Source: Nocardiopsis potens DSM 45234
Lineage (GTDB): Bacteria; Actinomycetota; Actinomycetes; Streptosporangiales; Streptosporangiaceae
Assembly (NCBI RefSeq): GCF_000341105.1
Contig: NZ_ANBB01000008.1
Span: 62,001-126,000, forward strand
Reading direction: 5' to 3'
DNA length: 64,000 nucleotides
The position numbers and the translations under genes were made by a program. The notes below the pieces were generated by a model. That model made no database searches, was not told the DNA's origin, and saw only the letters and a program-made list of their open reading frames with translations. Shown in pieces: positions 40,624-49,100 of the stretch; the first letter of the stretch is position 1, and the number at the start of each line of letters is the position of its first letter.

Positions 40624-41712
40624 CTACTCGAAGTAGGCGCCGGCCTCCTCGCGGGTGATGGCGTGGTCGACGGCGTAGGCGTCGGGCTCGTCGGCGACCT
40701 CGTCGAAGCGCTCGTCGAAGTTCTCGTCGGTGACCGGGTCGGGGATGGGCAGGAACAGCGAGTTGCCGTCCAGGGAGTCGGCGGCGAGCTCCTCGCCCTG
40801 CAGCATCCGGACCACGACGTGCAGCGCCGACACCGACACCGACGGCGGGTTGGGCACCCCGATGCTGCTGTAGTCGCCGTTCTCCTCGCGCTGCTCGGCC
40901 CACTGCTTCATGTAGCCGACCCGCGCCTCGCCGGTCATCGCGATCTCGCCGACCTTCTCCTCGGCCTGCAGGGCCTGGAACGCGCCGAGCGCCATGCCGT
41001 CCTGCACGAAGACCCCGTCCACGTCGGGGTTGCCGGTGAGCAGGTCGCGGGTGACGGTCTGCCCCTTGCTCTGGTCCCACTCGGCGAAGTCGTTGGCGAC
41101 GACCTCCACCCCGGCCTCGTCGAAGACGGCCTGGGCGCCCTCCCAGCGGTCCTCGTTGGCGGGGTGGCCGTCGATGCCGTTGACGGCGATGATCTCGCCG
41201 CCCTCGCCGACCTCCTCGGCCAGCCACTCCGCGGAGATCGAGGCCCATTCGGCCTGGTCGATGACGACGTTGGTGACGTGCTCGGACTCCACCGCCTGGT
41301 CGATGGCGACGATCCGGATGCCCTGCTCGGCGGCCTCGGCGAAGACCTGGTCCAGGGCGGTGGGGGAGTTGGGGTTGACGATGATCGCGTCCACGTCGGA
41401 CCGGATCAGGTTGCGGATCTGCTGGATCTGGCCGTTGACGTCGACGTCGGCGCTCTCCACCACCAGCTCGTCGACGACCCCCTCGTCCTGGTACCCGGCG
41501 AAGGCGTCCTCCAGGGTGGACAGCATCTGCTCGCGCCACTCGCTGCCGATGAAGCCGTTGCTGACGCCGATGGTGAACGGGCCTTCGGCGCCGCCGTCGC
41601 CTCCGCCGCCCTCCGGGGTGCTGCAGGCGGTGGCGGCGAGCACGGTGCCGGCGGCGGCCAGCGCGCCGAGCGCGTACCGGCCGGGGGTGCGCCGAAGCGG
41701 TTTCGAACCCAT
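40624..41712 (-). CDS. Sugar ABC transporter substrate-binding lipoprotein
   Basis: 362 residues. The signal peptide ends in the lipobox LAATAC (Cys30), followed by a Gly-rich linker STPEGGGGDGGAEGP. FTIGVSNGFIGSEWREQML and IRSDVDAIIVNPNSPTALDQVFAEAAEQGIRIVAIDQ are typical of the periplasmic-binding type 1 (RbsB/XylF/YtfQ) family. It would deliver a monosaccharide, inositol or similar ligand to the permeases. The acidic C-terminus (ENFDERFDEVADEPDAYAVDH) is characteristic of the subfamily found with ROK regulators. Confidence 0.92.
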   Translation of the reverse strand: MGSKPLRRTPGRYALGALAAAGTVLAATACSTPEGGGGDGGAEGPFTIGVSNGFIGSEWREQMLSTLEDAFAGYQDEGVVDELVVESADVDVNGQIQQIRNLIRSDVDAIIVNPNSPTALDQVFAEAAEQGIRIVAIDQAVESEHVTNVVIDQAEWASISAEWLAEEVGEGGEIIAVNGIDGHPANEDRWEGAQAVFDEAGVEVVANDFAEWDQSKGQTVTRDLLTGNPDVDGVFVQDGMALGAFQALQAEEKVGEIAMTGEARVGYMKQWAEQREENGDYSSIGVPNPPSVSVSALHVVVRMLQGEELAADSLDGNSLFLPIPDPVTDENFDERFDEVADEPDAYAVDHAITREEAGAYFE

Positions 41713-41765
41713 CGTGGGCCTCCATGTGCTGGATGTTCGGGGGATGTCGCCTGGGTGCGGGCGGG

Positions 41766-42950
41766 TCACCGCGCCGCGCTCGCCGGGCCGGCCGCGCGCC
41801 CGGCCAGGGCCCGGTCGATCTGCTCGGGTGCGAGGACGTGGTCGATGGCGAGCCGGCCGGCGCCGAGCGCGCCGCCCTTCTCGCCGGCTCCGCTGGGCGC
41901 CACGGTGAGCCGGTTGGTGGCCAGCGGCAGGGACCGCCGGTAGATGACCTCCCGGACCCCGGCGAGCAGCGGCTCGTGCACGGCGGCCAGGGCGCCGCCG
42001 ACGACGATGGCCTCCGGGTTGAAGAAGTTGACCAGGCCGGCGAGGACGTCGCCGATGCCGCGGCCGGCCTCGCGGACCAGCCGGACCGCGAGCGGCTCCC
42101 CGGCGGCGGCCAGGGCGGCCACCGCGCGGCCGTCGGCGGCCGGCACCCCCGCCTCGGTGAGCCGGGCGGCCAGGGCGCCGCCGCCGGCGACCGCCTCCAG
42201 GCAGCCGGTGTTGCCGCAGCGGCAGGGGGCGTCGCCGGCGCCGGGCACCCGGATGTGCCCGATGTCGCCGGCGGCGCCCTGGGCGCCGCGGTGCAGCCGG
42301 CCGCCGGCGATGATGCCGCAGCCGATGCCGGTGCCGACCTTGACGAACAGCAGGTTCTCCGCGGCGGTGCGGCCGTGCCGGAGCTCGCCCAGCGCCAGGG
42401 TGTTGACGTCGTTGTCGACCAGGACGTCGAAGTCGTAGCGGCCGGCGAAGTGGGCGGGCACGGGGTACTCGTGCCAGCCGGGCATGATGGGCGGGTTGAC
42501 CGGGCGGCCGGTGGCGAACTCGACGGGGCCCGGCACCCCGATGCCGACCGCCTTGACCGTCTCCAGGGGGCGGCCCGCCTCGGCGAGCAGCTCCCGCATG
42601 CGCTCCTCGATGTGCCGCATCACCGGTTCCGGGCCCTCGGTGATGAGCAGCGGGTCCTCCCGGTCGGCGAGCAGGGCGCCGCCGATGTCCATCAGCGCCA
42701 CCCGGCAGTGCGTGGCGCCGAGGTCGACTCCGACGACGTGGTTGCGGTCGGTGTTGAGCCGCAGCACCCGGGGCGGCCGCCCGCCGGTGGAGGCGCCGGT
42801 CTCGCGCTCCTCCACCAGGCCGTGGGCGATCAGGGCCTCCACCCGCTGGGCGATGGTGGACCGGGCCAGCCCGGTGATCCGGGCCAGTTCGGCCCGGGTG
42901 CCGGCATCGCCCCGGCTGATGAGGTCCAGGACGTCGCCCGGAGAGTTCAC
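41766..42950 (-). CDS. ROK family transcriptional repressor
   Basis: 394 residues, GTG start with GGGAGGCCGC in front. The N-terminal HTH is RAELARITGLARSTIAQRVEALIAHGLVEERET; then comes the ROK kinase-like fold with VGVDLGATHCRVALMD and the zinc motif CRCGNTGCLE that locks the structure. ROK repressors bind the imported sugar or its phosphate. It is the first gene of the transporter operon, 53 bp upstream of the lipoprotein gene. A near-perfect inverted repeat lies upstream and is the obvious operator. Confidence 0.92.
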   Translation of the reverse strand: MNSPGDVLDLISRGDAGTRAELARITGLARSTIAQRVEALIAHGLVEERETGASTGGRPPRVLRLNTDRNHVVGVDLGATHCRVALMDIGGALLADREDPLLITEGPEPVMRHIEERMRELLAEAGRPLETVKAVGIGVPGPVEFATGRPVNPPIMPGWHEYPVPAHFAGRYDFDVLVDNDVNTLALGELRHGRTAAENLLFVKVGTGIGCGIIAGGRLHRGAQGAAGDIGHIRVPGAGDAPCRCGNTGCLEAVAGGGALAARLTEAGVPAADGRAVAALAAAGEPLAVRLVREAGRGIGDVLAGLVNFFNPEAIVVGGALAAVHEPLLAGVREVIYRRSLPLATNRLTVAPSGAGEKGGALGAGRLAIDHVLAPEQIDRALAGRAAGPASAAR

Positions 42951-43065
42951 GCGGCCTCCCGAGGGCTCGGTGGGAGCGCGGGCGCGCGGTCCGCGGGCGG
43001 CCGCACACCCCTGAGTGTGATCCGGGCCACGAAACTATGCCTGGTTATGGCGACCGTCAATCCCC

Positions 43066-43119
43066 CTTTCGTCGAAAATCGACGAAAGTCGCCGGAGATC
43101 CGCCCGATCCCGACGAAAG
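43066..43119. promoter_or_regulatory. ROK operator with a third half-site
   Basis: CTTTCGTCGA-AAA-TCGACGAAAG (43066-43088) is a perfect 10-bp inverted repeat 116 bp upstream of the ROK start. A third CGACGAAAG lies at 43111-43119, 31 bp (about three helical turns) from the matching half-site. The location in the only promoter of the operon makes it the likely autoregulatory site. Confidence 0.7.
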
Positions 43120-43449
43120 GGTGCGGCCCGTCCCGGCCCGGACGATGCCGGAGCTGCGGCCCGGGCATCGGCGCCCCGAGGAGTTCGCCGCCCTGGCCGA
43201 CGCCGAACCGCGCCCCCAGGGCCACCGGCTCGCCGGGGCGTTCGCGGAACCCGGGGCCGGCGCCGCCGCCCTCGGCTGCGGCCGGCTCCACCCGGACTCC
43301 AGGACGGCACGCCGCGCACCGCTTCCACCCGACGGTGGGCGCGGCCGTCCCCGCCTTCCACTTCACCGCCTCCCTCGGCGGCCGAACCGGGGCGGCGCAC
43401 CGGAAAAGCACTGGCACCGGCGCGGGGCGGCGCGGGATCATCCGGGGCG
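43120..43449. other. Intergenic region upstream of a methyltransferase gene
   Basis: 330 bp beyond the ROK operator and before the methyltransferase start. No frame shows family resemblance, and no additional palindrome stands out. A promoter for the methyltransferase should lie here but no clear hexamers are visible; GGGGCGAT precedes the ATG. Confidence 0.4.
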
Positions 43450-44202
43450 ATGAGCAACGCACTGCGATTCCACGAGCGCGCCGAAGCGCTGCACACCATC
43501 CTCAACCCGCTCAGCGAGGCCAAGCTCGACCTGGTCGGCGAGATCTGCGCGCCGACCGCGGCGACCCGGGTGCTCGATCTGGCCTGCGGCAAGGGCGAAC
43601 TGCTCTGCCGGTGGGCGCACCGGTACGGGTCCTCGGGGACCGGGGTCGACCTCAGCCCGGTGTTCCTGGCCGCGGCGCGGGAGCGCGCCGCCTCCCTCGG
43701 CGTCGTCGACCGGGTCGGCCTGGTCGAGGGCGAGGCCGCCCGCTACGCCCGGGAGGAGGCCCCTCGGGGCGGCTTCGACGTCGTCTCCTGCCTGGGCGCC
43801 ACCTGGATCGGCGGCGGCCTGGCGGGCACCCTGGAGCTGATGGCCCCGCTGCTCGCCGAGGGCGGCACGATGCTGGTCGGCGAGGTCTACTGGCACGGCA
43901 CCCCGAGCGCCGGGTGCCTGGAGGCGCACGGCTTCGGCCCGGACGACTACGCCGACCTGCCCGGGACCGCCGACCGCATCGCGGCGGCCGGGTTCGAGCT
44001 GGTCGAGATGGTGCTCTCCGCCCCCGACGACTGGGACCGCTACATCGCCGCCCAGTGGCGGGCGGTCCACGCCTGGCTCCGGGAGAACCCCGGCCACCCC
44101 GACGCCGAGGGGATGCGCGGCTTCCTGGACCGGAGCCGCCGCGGCCACCTGGAGTACGGCCGCGACGAGATGGGCTGGGGCGTCTTCGTGCTGCGCCGCT
44201 GA
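43450..44202 (+). CDS. Class I SAM-dependent methyltransferase
   Basis: 250 residues. TRVLDLACGKGELLCRWAHRYG is motif I, SGTGVDLSPVFLAAARERA motif II, GGFDVVSCLGATWIGGG and PLLAEGGTMLVGEVYW the remaining motifs. The C-terminal region (DRSRRGHLEYGRDEMGWGVFVLRR) resembles uncharacterised actinobacterial methyltransferases acting on small molecules. It is monocistronic and is followed by a strong stem-loop. Substrate unknown. Confidence 0.88.
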   Translation: MSNALRFHERAEALHTILNPLSEAKLDLVGEICAPTAATRVLDLACGKGELLCRWAHRYGSSGTGVDLSPVFLAAARERAASLGVVDRVGLVEGEAARYAREEAPRGGFDVVSCLGATWIGGGLAGTLELMAPLLAEGGTMLVGEVYWHGTPSAGCLEAHGFGPDDYADLPGTADRIAAAGFELVEMVLSAPDDWDRYIAAQWRAVHAWLRENPGHPDAEGMRGFLDRSRRGHLEYGRDEMGWGVFVLRR

Positions 44203-44250
44203 CCCCGGGCCGGAAGCGGCGCGCCGCCCCTCCCAGCTCCCCCGGACTCC

Positions 44251-44280
44251 CGCCCCGGGCTCCGACCGGAGCCCGGGGCG
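44251..44280 (+). terminator. Stem-loop after the methyltransferase gene
   Basis: CGCCCCGGGCTCC-GACC-GGAGCCCGGGGCG, a perfect 13-bp stem with a four-base loop, 48 bp after the stop codon. Strong enough to terminate, although there is no U-tract. Confidence 0.65.
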
Positions 44281-44469
44281 CCGCCCGGGGACCGAAGTCG
44301 CGGCACCAGGGCGGGGGCGCCGCTCGCCCGCGCCGCCACCGGGTTCTTCACCGAGCCGCCGCCCGGCTCGGCCACGGCGTCGTGCTCCCCGCCGGCGTGC
44401 CGGCGCCGGGGGTCTGCGCCGTGCCCGGGAGCGGCCCCTGAACCGACCGTGCGGGGGAGGGGCGCGGAT

Positions 44470-44501
44470 GTAGTGACCGAATCGACTACTCTGGTCACTA
44501 C
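44470..44501. promoter_or_regulatory. Candidate TetR operator GTAGTGACC-N14-GGTCACTAC
   Basis: A perfect 9-bp inverted repeat 29 bp upstream of the TetR gene, and the only low-G+C patch of the interval. TGAC/GTCA half-sites are common for TetR proteins. It likely controls the TetR/hydrolase operon. Confidence 0.6.
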
Positions 44502-44529
44502 ACTGCCGGAGCGGCCCGAGGAGGACCCC

Positions 44530-45204
44530 GTGCCCCGACCGACCATCCCCGACCGCGCCGGGACCGTGCTGGACCGCGCGCGCGAGGTGATCCTGGAGAA
44601 GGGCTACCGCCGCTCCACCATCGCCGACATCGCGGCCCGCGCCGGGGTCGGCAAGGGCGCCGTCTACCTGGACTTCGCCTCCAAGGAGGAGCTGCTCGAC
44701 GCACTGCTCGCCCGCTCCATGCGCGACCTGGCCCGAGACGTGCGGGAGCGGGCCGCGGCCTCCCCGGAACCGGTCTCCCTCTCCGCCGCCTTCCGGTTCG
44801 GCCTGGAGGCCCTGCTCGGCGACCGGCTCATGCTCGCCCTGTACCTCTCCGACGAGGACGTCCTGGGCGACTACGTCCGGACCAAGGGACCCGAGCGCTA
44901 CCGCGCCCGGATGGACTGGCTCGGCGACTACCTCGCCGACCTGCAGCGGGCCGGGATGATCCGCGCGGACCTCGACCCCGGCGCCGCCTCGGTGCTGATG
45001 TCGGTGTTCGGCGTCGGCCTGGCCAACGCGGCCTCCGCCCTGGGCGGGCTGCCGCCGGAGCGGCCGGCGGAAGCGGTCTCCCTGATGGCCGACCTGATCA
45101 GCGCCGGCTGGGAGGAGCCCGCCTCCCGCGCCGACCCGGAGGCCGCGCGCCGCGCCCACACCGCCCTGCTCGACCGCCTCGACGCCCAGATCGGAGCCGA
45201 ATGA
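44530..45204 (+). CDS. TetR family transcriptional regulator
   Basis: 224 residues, GTG start preceded by GAGGAGGACC. RAREVILEKGYRRSTIADIAARAGVGKGAVYLDFASKEELLDALLARS is the HTH; the remainder is a TetR ligand domain with a C-terminal dimerisation helix. Its stop overlaps the start of an alpha/beta hydrolase (ATGA), so they are translationally coupled and the hydrolase is the probable regulated partner. A 9-bp palindrome upstream is the likely operator. Confidence 0.9.
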   Translation: MPRPTIPDRAGTVLDRAREVILEKGYRRSTIADIAARAGVGKGAVYLDFASKEELLDALLARSMRDLARDVRERAAASPEPVSLSAAFRFGLEALLGDRLMLALYLSDEDVLGDYVRTKGPERYRARMDWLGDYLADLQRAGMIRADLDPGAASVLMSVFGVGLANAASALGGLPPERPAEAVSLMADLISAGWEEPASRADPEAARRAHTALLDRLDAQIGAE

Positions 45205-46091
45205 CCCCCGCCGGCGCCTTCACCGACCCCACCGACCTGCGCCTCTCCGGCGGCCCGCTGCGGGTGTACCGGGCGGGCCCGCCCGGCGCGCCGCCGGTCC
45301 TGCTGCTGCACGGGGCCATGCTGGACAGCGCCCCGCTCATCTGGCACTCCCTCCTGCCGCACCTGGCCCGCGACCGCGACGTCATCGCGGTCGACATGCC
45401 CCGCCACGGCGGGTCGCGCCCCTGGTCGGGGCGGCTCGACCAGGCGGCCCTGGAGTCCGTGGTCGACGAGCTGCTGGACCTGCTCGGCATCGAGCGGACC
45501 GCGCTGGTGGGGCTGTCCATGGGCGGCTCGGTCGCCGCCGGCTACGCCGCCTCCCGCCCGGAGCGGGTCACCGCCCTGGCCGCGATCGGCGCCGGCGGCC
45601 TGGAGGAGGTCCGCCCGGCCCAGTTCCCCACCTGGTGCCTCCTGCAGTGGGAGTGGCCGCTGCGCAGGGCGACCGGCCTGCTGGCCCGCCCCTCCGTGCT
45701 GCACCGGGCCATGCGGGCGCACCTGGTCCGGGGCGCGCAGACCCCCGGCTACCCGTGGATGATGGCGCGGATCGAGGAGGAGGGGCGGCTCCGGGCCGCG
45801 CACCGCGAACTCGTACTGGACGACTTCCAGATCCACGCCTACGGGCCCCGCCGGATGCGCACCTTCCTCGTCCCGGAGCTGCACCGGCTCCGGGCCCCCT
45901 CGCTGTGGCTGCACGGCGTGCACGACAAGGCCGTCGACGGGCGGGCGGTCCGCCGCGCCGCGTCGGCCGCGCCCGGCGGCCGCTACGCCGACATCGAGCG
46001 CGCCGGGCACCTGGCCCCGCTGGACGAACCGGACCGGGTCGACGAGCTCATCGGCGGGTTCCTCGCCGAGGCCGTCCCCGCCGGCGCCTGA
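45201..46091 (+). CDS. Alpha/beta hydrolase, coupled to TetR
   Basis: 296 residues. VLLLHGAMLDSAPLIWHSLLPHLA gives the oxyanion HG, ALVGLSMGGSVAAGYAA the nucleophile elbow with Ser (GLSMGG), and RAGHLAPLDEPDRVDELI the catalytic histidine. This serine triad fits esterase/lipase or C-C hydrolase activity on small substrates. The four-base overlap with the TetR gene indicates co-production. Confidence 0.9.
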   Translation: MTPAGAFTDPTDLRLSGGPLRVYRAGPPGAPPVLLLHGAMLDSAPLIWHSLLPHLARDRDVIAVDMPRHGGSRPWSGRLDQAALESVVDELLDLLGIERTALVGLSMGGSVAAGYAASRPERVTALAAIGAGGLEEVRPAQFPTWCLLQWEWPLRRATGLLARPSVLHRAMRAHLVRGAQTPGYPWMMARIEEEGRLRAAHRELVLDDFQIHAYGPRRMRTFLVPELHRLRAPSLWLHGVHDKAVDGRAVRRAASAAPGGRYADIERAGHLAPLDEPDRVDELIGGFLAEAVPAGA

Positions 46092-46197
46092 CGCGGCGGG
46101 GGCGGGGGCGCCCTTCCCCGGTCGCCGTGCCCCGGGCCAGGAGGTATACCCTGATCCGCGCAGCGGACGGGCGGCGACGGGAAGCGGGAGGCGGCGG

Positions 46198-46752
46198 ATG
46201 CGCGCGGGCGAGGAGACCAGGGCCGGAGCGGCGCGGCCGGCCGGACCGGAGGACGTGCCGGCCCTGGTCGAGCTGGTCAACTCCGCCTACCGGGGCGAAG
46301 GCTCCAAGGAGGGCTGGACCACCGAGGCGGACCTGCTCGGCGGGCAGCGGATCGACGCCGAGGGCGTCACCGCGCTGCTGCGGGCCCCCGGCACCACCGT
46401 GCTGGTGGCCGAGGCCGGCGGGCGGCTCACCGTCTGCTGCGAGCTCAAGCGCTCCGGGGAGGGCGACGCCTACTTCGGCATGTTCTCGGTCAGCCCCGCC
46501 GCCCAGGGGAAGGGGCTGGGCGGCGCGATGATGGCCGAGGCCGAGGGGTACGCGGCCCGGGTGTGGGGCGCCCGCCGGATGCGGATGCTGGTGATCCGCC
46601 AACGCGAGGAGCTGATCGCCTGGTACGAGCGGCGCGGCTACGCCCGCACCGGCGCGGTCTCGCCCTTCCCCTACGGCGACGAGCGCTTCGGCGTCCCCCG
46701 CCGCGACGACCTGGAGTTCATCGAACTGGCCAAGGAGCTGCCCGGGGCCTGA
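46198..46752 (+). CDS. GNAT acetyltransferase
   Basis: 184 residues. AGPEDVPALVELVNSAYRGE is the GNAT N-terminus, MFSVSPAAQGKGLGGAMMAEAEGYAARVWG the acetyl-CoA motif A (QGKGLG) and WYERRGYARTG motif B. The substrate is not identifiable. It is preceded by GGGAAGCGGGAGGCGG and lies about 100 bp from the preceding hydrolase, with a probable own promoter. Confidence 0.9.
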   Translation: MRAGEETRAGAARPAGPEDVPALVELVNSAYRGEGSKEGWTTEADLLGGQRIDAEGVTALLRAPGTTVLVAEAGGRLTVCCELKRSGEGDAYFGMFSVSPAAQGKGLGGAMMAEAEGYAARVWGARRMRMLVIRQREELIAWYERRGYARTGAVSPFPYGDERFGVPRRDDLEFIELAKELPGA

Positions 46753-46872
46753 GCCCGGAGTTCCCGCCCCGGAGCCGTGCCGTGGGGGCGCCCCGGCGCG
46801 GCGTTCCATGGCAACCCGGGGCGAAAGGCGCGCGTCTCCCCCAGGCATCCCCTCCTGGAAAGGCGCCCCCTC

Positions 46873-47892
46873 ATGCCCGACCGCCGACGGACGCTCATCG
46901 CGGTCGCGTCCGCGTCCGCCGCCGTGCTCCTGCTCTGCTCGTTCTGCGGCGGCCCCGTCGACCCCGCCTCGACCGGGTGCGGGGCCGCGCTCCCCACCGC
47001 ACCGCCGATCGAGCGGGCCGCGGAGCCCCCGGACGAGGAGGAGCCCTCCGGCCCCGGGGCGGAAGAGGGAGGCGTCCGCGGGAACGCGAACGGCGACGGC
47101 GAGGACGACCGCGCGGACGTCGCCGGGGACGTGAACGGCGACGGCGAGGACGACCTCGTGGTGTTCCCCGTCCTCGAGGACACCAGGGGCCCCGCGGAGG
47201 TGCGGCTCTCCGGTGCGGAGGGGGAGGAGGCGGTGCAGAGCCTCGACCCGGTCATCGCCGACTCCGGTGCGGTCGCCGACATCGACGGCGACGGCTACGG
47301 CGACCTGGTGCTCAACCGGACCGGCTCCTCCGCGGAGGACTCCGACGGGGAGCCGGGCAGGCTCACGGTCCTCTTCGGCGGCCCGGACGGCCTGGACGGG
47401 GGACCCGTCGGCGAGCTGACCCTGGACTCCCCGGGCGTCCCCAGGGACTCCGCGGAGGGGGACCGGTTCGGCCGGGAGCTCGCCGCCGGCGACGTCGACG
47501 GGGACGGCCGCGACGAGGTCGCGGCGAGCGTGCACCGCCCGGTGTGGGAGCGGCGCCTGCCTCTCAACAAGGGCGACGTGATCCTGCTGCGCGGCGGCCC
47601 CGAGGGGCTGACCGGCGAGGGGGCGGTGCTGCTGTGCCCGGAGAGCGCCGGCGCCGACCCGTACCCGGAGAAGGGCGACTCCGATCCGGGCTCCTACGAG
47701 AACTTCGGCTACGAGCCCTCCTGGAGTTGGCCGCTCATGGACGACGTGGACGGCGACGGCGACGCCGAACTCCTGGTCGCCGCCGTGCCCGACCAAGGGC
47801 GGCAGCGGGCCGGGGACCCGTGGTGGGGCTTCGACCTCTCCGGCGGCGAGGCCGCCGCCCTGCCGCCCTCGTCCCTGCCCGGCGGCGGCTGA
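46873..47892 (+). CDS. Secreted FG-GAP/VCBS repeat protein
   Basis: 339 residues. A Lys/Arg-Arg start and hydrophobic stretch TLIAVASASAAVLLLC is a signal peptide, with possible lipid anchoring at Cys22. Calcium-binding type repeats follow: DVNGDGEDDLVV, DIDGDGYGDLVL, DVDGDGRDEVAA and DVDGDGDAELLV, spaced 50-100 residues as in integrin-alpha-like FG-GAP beta-propeller blades. The C-terminus is a Gly/Pro-rich tail. It probably acts outside the cell as a surface or matrix-binding protein. It converges with a SnoaL-like gene 21 bp away. Confidence 0.85.
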   Translation: MPDRRRTLIAVASASAAVLLLCSFCGGPVDPASTGCGAALPTAPPIERAAEPPDEEEPSGPGAEEGGVRGNANGDGEDDRADVAGDVNGDGEDDLVVFPVLEDTRGPAEVRLSGAEGEEAVQSLDPVIADSGAVADIDGDGYGDLVLNRTGSSAEDSDGEPGRLTVLFGGPDGLDGGPVGELTLDSPGVPRDSAEGDRFGRELAAGDVDGDGRDEVAASVHRPVWERRLPLNKGDVILLRGGPEGLTGEGAVLLCPESAGADPYPEKGDSDPGSYENFGYEPSWSWPLMDDVDGDGDAELLVAAVPDQGRQRAGDPWWGFDLSGGEAAALPPSSLPGGG

Positions 47893-47912
47893 GCACCGCC
47901 GGGCCGTCCCGG

Positions 47913-48323
47913 TCACCCCTGGGGCGGCGCGATCCAGGTCTCGTGCAGGTGCTTCCAGCGCAGCCCGTTGCGGGCCCCGGGGTCCCGGGCGAAGACCACC
48001 GTGCTGCGGCGGACGCTGGACGGCGCCTCCTGGTGCTCCTCGTAGGCGGCGACGACGAGATCCCCCTCCTCGGCCACCAGCCGGGCCCCGCGGATCCGCA
48101 CGCCGATGCCGGGCGCCGCGCCGTGCCCGCCGCCGAAGCCGGAGGCGACCGCGTCCCGGTCCAGCACTCCGCCGTCCGGGCCGCACAGGGTGAAGTCCGG
48201 GGTGTGCATGGCGACGAACTCGCCGAGCCGGCCGGGGTCGGCGGTGCCGCGCAGCCACGCCTCGATGAAGCGGTGGTGCTCGGCGATCTCCGCGGCCGCG
48301 GCCCGCTCGGTGCCGGTGTCCAT
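47913..48323 (-). CDS. SnoaL-like/DUF4440 domain protein
   Basis: 136 residues, AEIAEHHRFIEAWLRG, LGEFVAMHTPDFTLCGPDG and RWKHLHETWI are the NTF2-like signature, here with a DxxxxH-like active-site pocket of unknown use. Members bind hydrophobic ligands or act as isomerases/dehydratases. It is adjacent to, and on the same strand as, a two-component system, but not obviously co-transcribed with it. Confidence 0.8.
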   Translation of the reverse strand: MDTGTERAAAAEIAEHHRFIEAWLRGTADPGRLGEFVAMHTPDFTLCGPDGGVLDRDAVASGFGGGHGAAPGIGVRIRGARLVAEEGDLVVAAYEEHQEAPSSVRRSTVVFARDPGARNGLRWKHLHETWIAPPQG

Positions 48324-48446
48324 TCAGGGTCCTCCTGGTCGGTGGTGGGCGCCGCCGATGCGCGGGGCGCCGCCGGGGCAGGGCCATTGTTCCGCCTCGC
48401 GCCGGCCGCCCGGGAGGGCGGGGGGAAGGGCTCGCGGCGGGCCGGT

Positions 48447-49100
48447 TCAGCCGCCGACCAGGCCGGCCTCGTAGGCGATGATCGCGGCCTGCACCCTGTT
48501 GTCCGCGCCCAGGGTCTGCAGGACCGAGCTGACGTGCGCCTTGACCGTTCCCTCGGCGAGGAACAGCCGCTCGGCGACGGCCTGGTTGGACAGCCCCTCG
48601 CCGACCAGCGCCAGCACGTCGCGCTCGCGCGGGGTCAGCGCCGCGACCCGCTCGCGGGCGGCGTCGCCGCGGGACATCCGGCCGCCGCGCAGCTCCCCGA
48701 TGACCCGGCGGGCGACCCGCGGCGACAGGTAGGCGGCGCCCTCCGCCGCCGCGCGCACCCCCAGGACGAGCTCGCGGGGGTCCGCGGCCTTCAGCAGGAA
48801 CCCGGAGGCCCCCTCCTCCAGCGCGCGGGCCACGTAGGCGTCCTCGTCGAAGGTGGTGAGCATGGCGACCGCGATGTCCGGCGCTGCCCTGCGCAGCTCC
48901 GCCGCCGCGCCCAGGCCGTCCAGGACCGGCATCCGGACGTCCAGCAGGACGACGTCGGGGCGGTGCGACAGGGCCAGCTCCACCGCGCTGCGCCCGTCGC
49001 CGGCCTCCGCGACGACCTCGATCCCGGGGTCGGTGCGCAGGATGGTGGCGACCCCGGCGCGCACCAGCGGTTCGTCGTCGGCGAGCAGGACCCGGATCAT
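48447..49100 (-). CDS. NarL/LuxR-type response regulator
   Basis: 217 residues. Receiver residues are Asp8-Asp9 (VLLADDEP), phosphoacceptor Asp54 (VVLLDVRMP) and Lys near 105 (LLKAADP). The LuxR HTH is LTPRERDVLALVGEGLSNQAVAERLFLAEGTVKAHV. Its start overlaps the kinase stop (ATGA), so they form a coupled operon with the upstream serine hydrolase. Confidence 0.96.
   Translation of the reverse strand: MIRVLLADDEPLVRAGVATILRTDPGIEVVAEAGDGRSAVELALSHRPDVVLLDVRMPVLDGLGAAAELRRAAPDIAVAMLTTFDEDAYVARALEEGASGFLLKAADPRELVLGVRAAAEGAAYLSPRVARRVIGELRGGRMSRGDAARERVAALTPRERDVLALVGEGLSNQAVAERLFLAEGTVKAHVSSVLQTLGADNRVQAAIIAYEAGLVGG

Noticed and set aside
39100-41700. Large fused frames linking the ATPase and the binding-protein region of the sugar transporter
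   Set aside because: The regions joined are shadow translations of two separate, motif-complete genes with proper starts and stops.
43037-43453. 138-residue plus-strand frame between the ROK repressor and the methyltransferase
   Set aside because: No domain resemblance, Arg/Pro-rich composition, and its first codons overlap the ROK operator.
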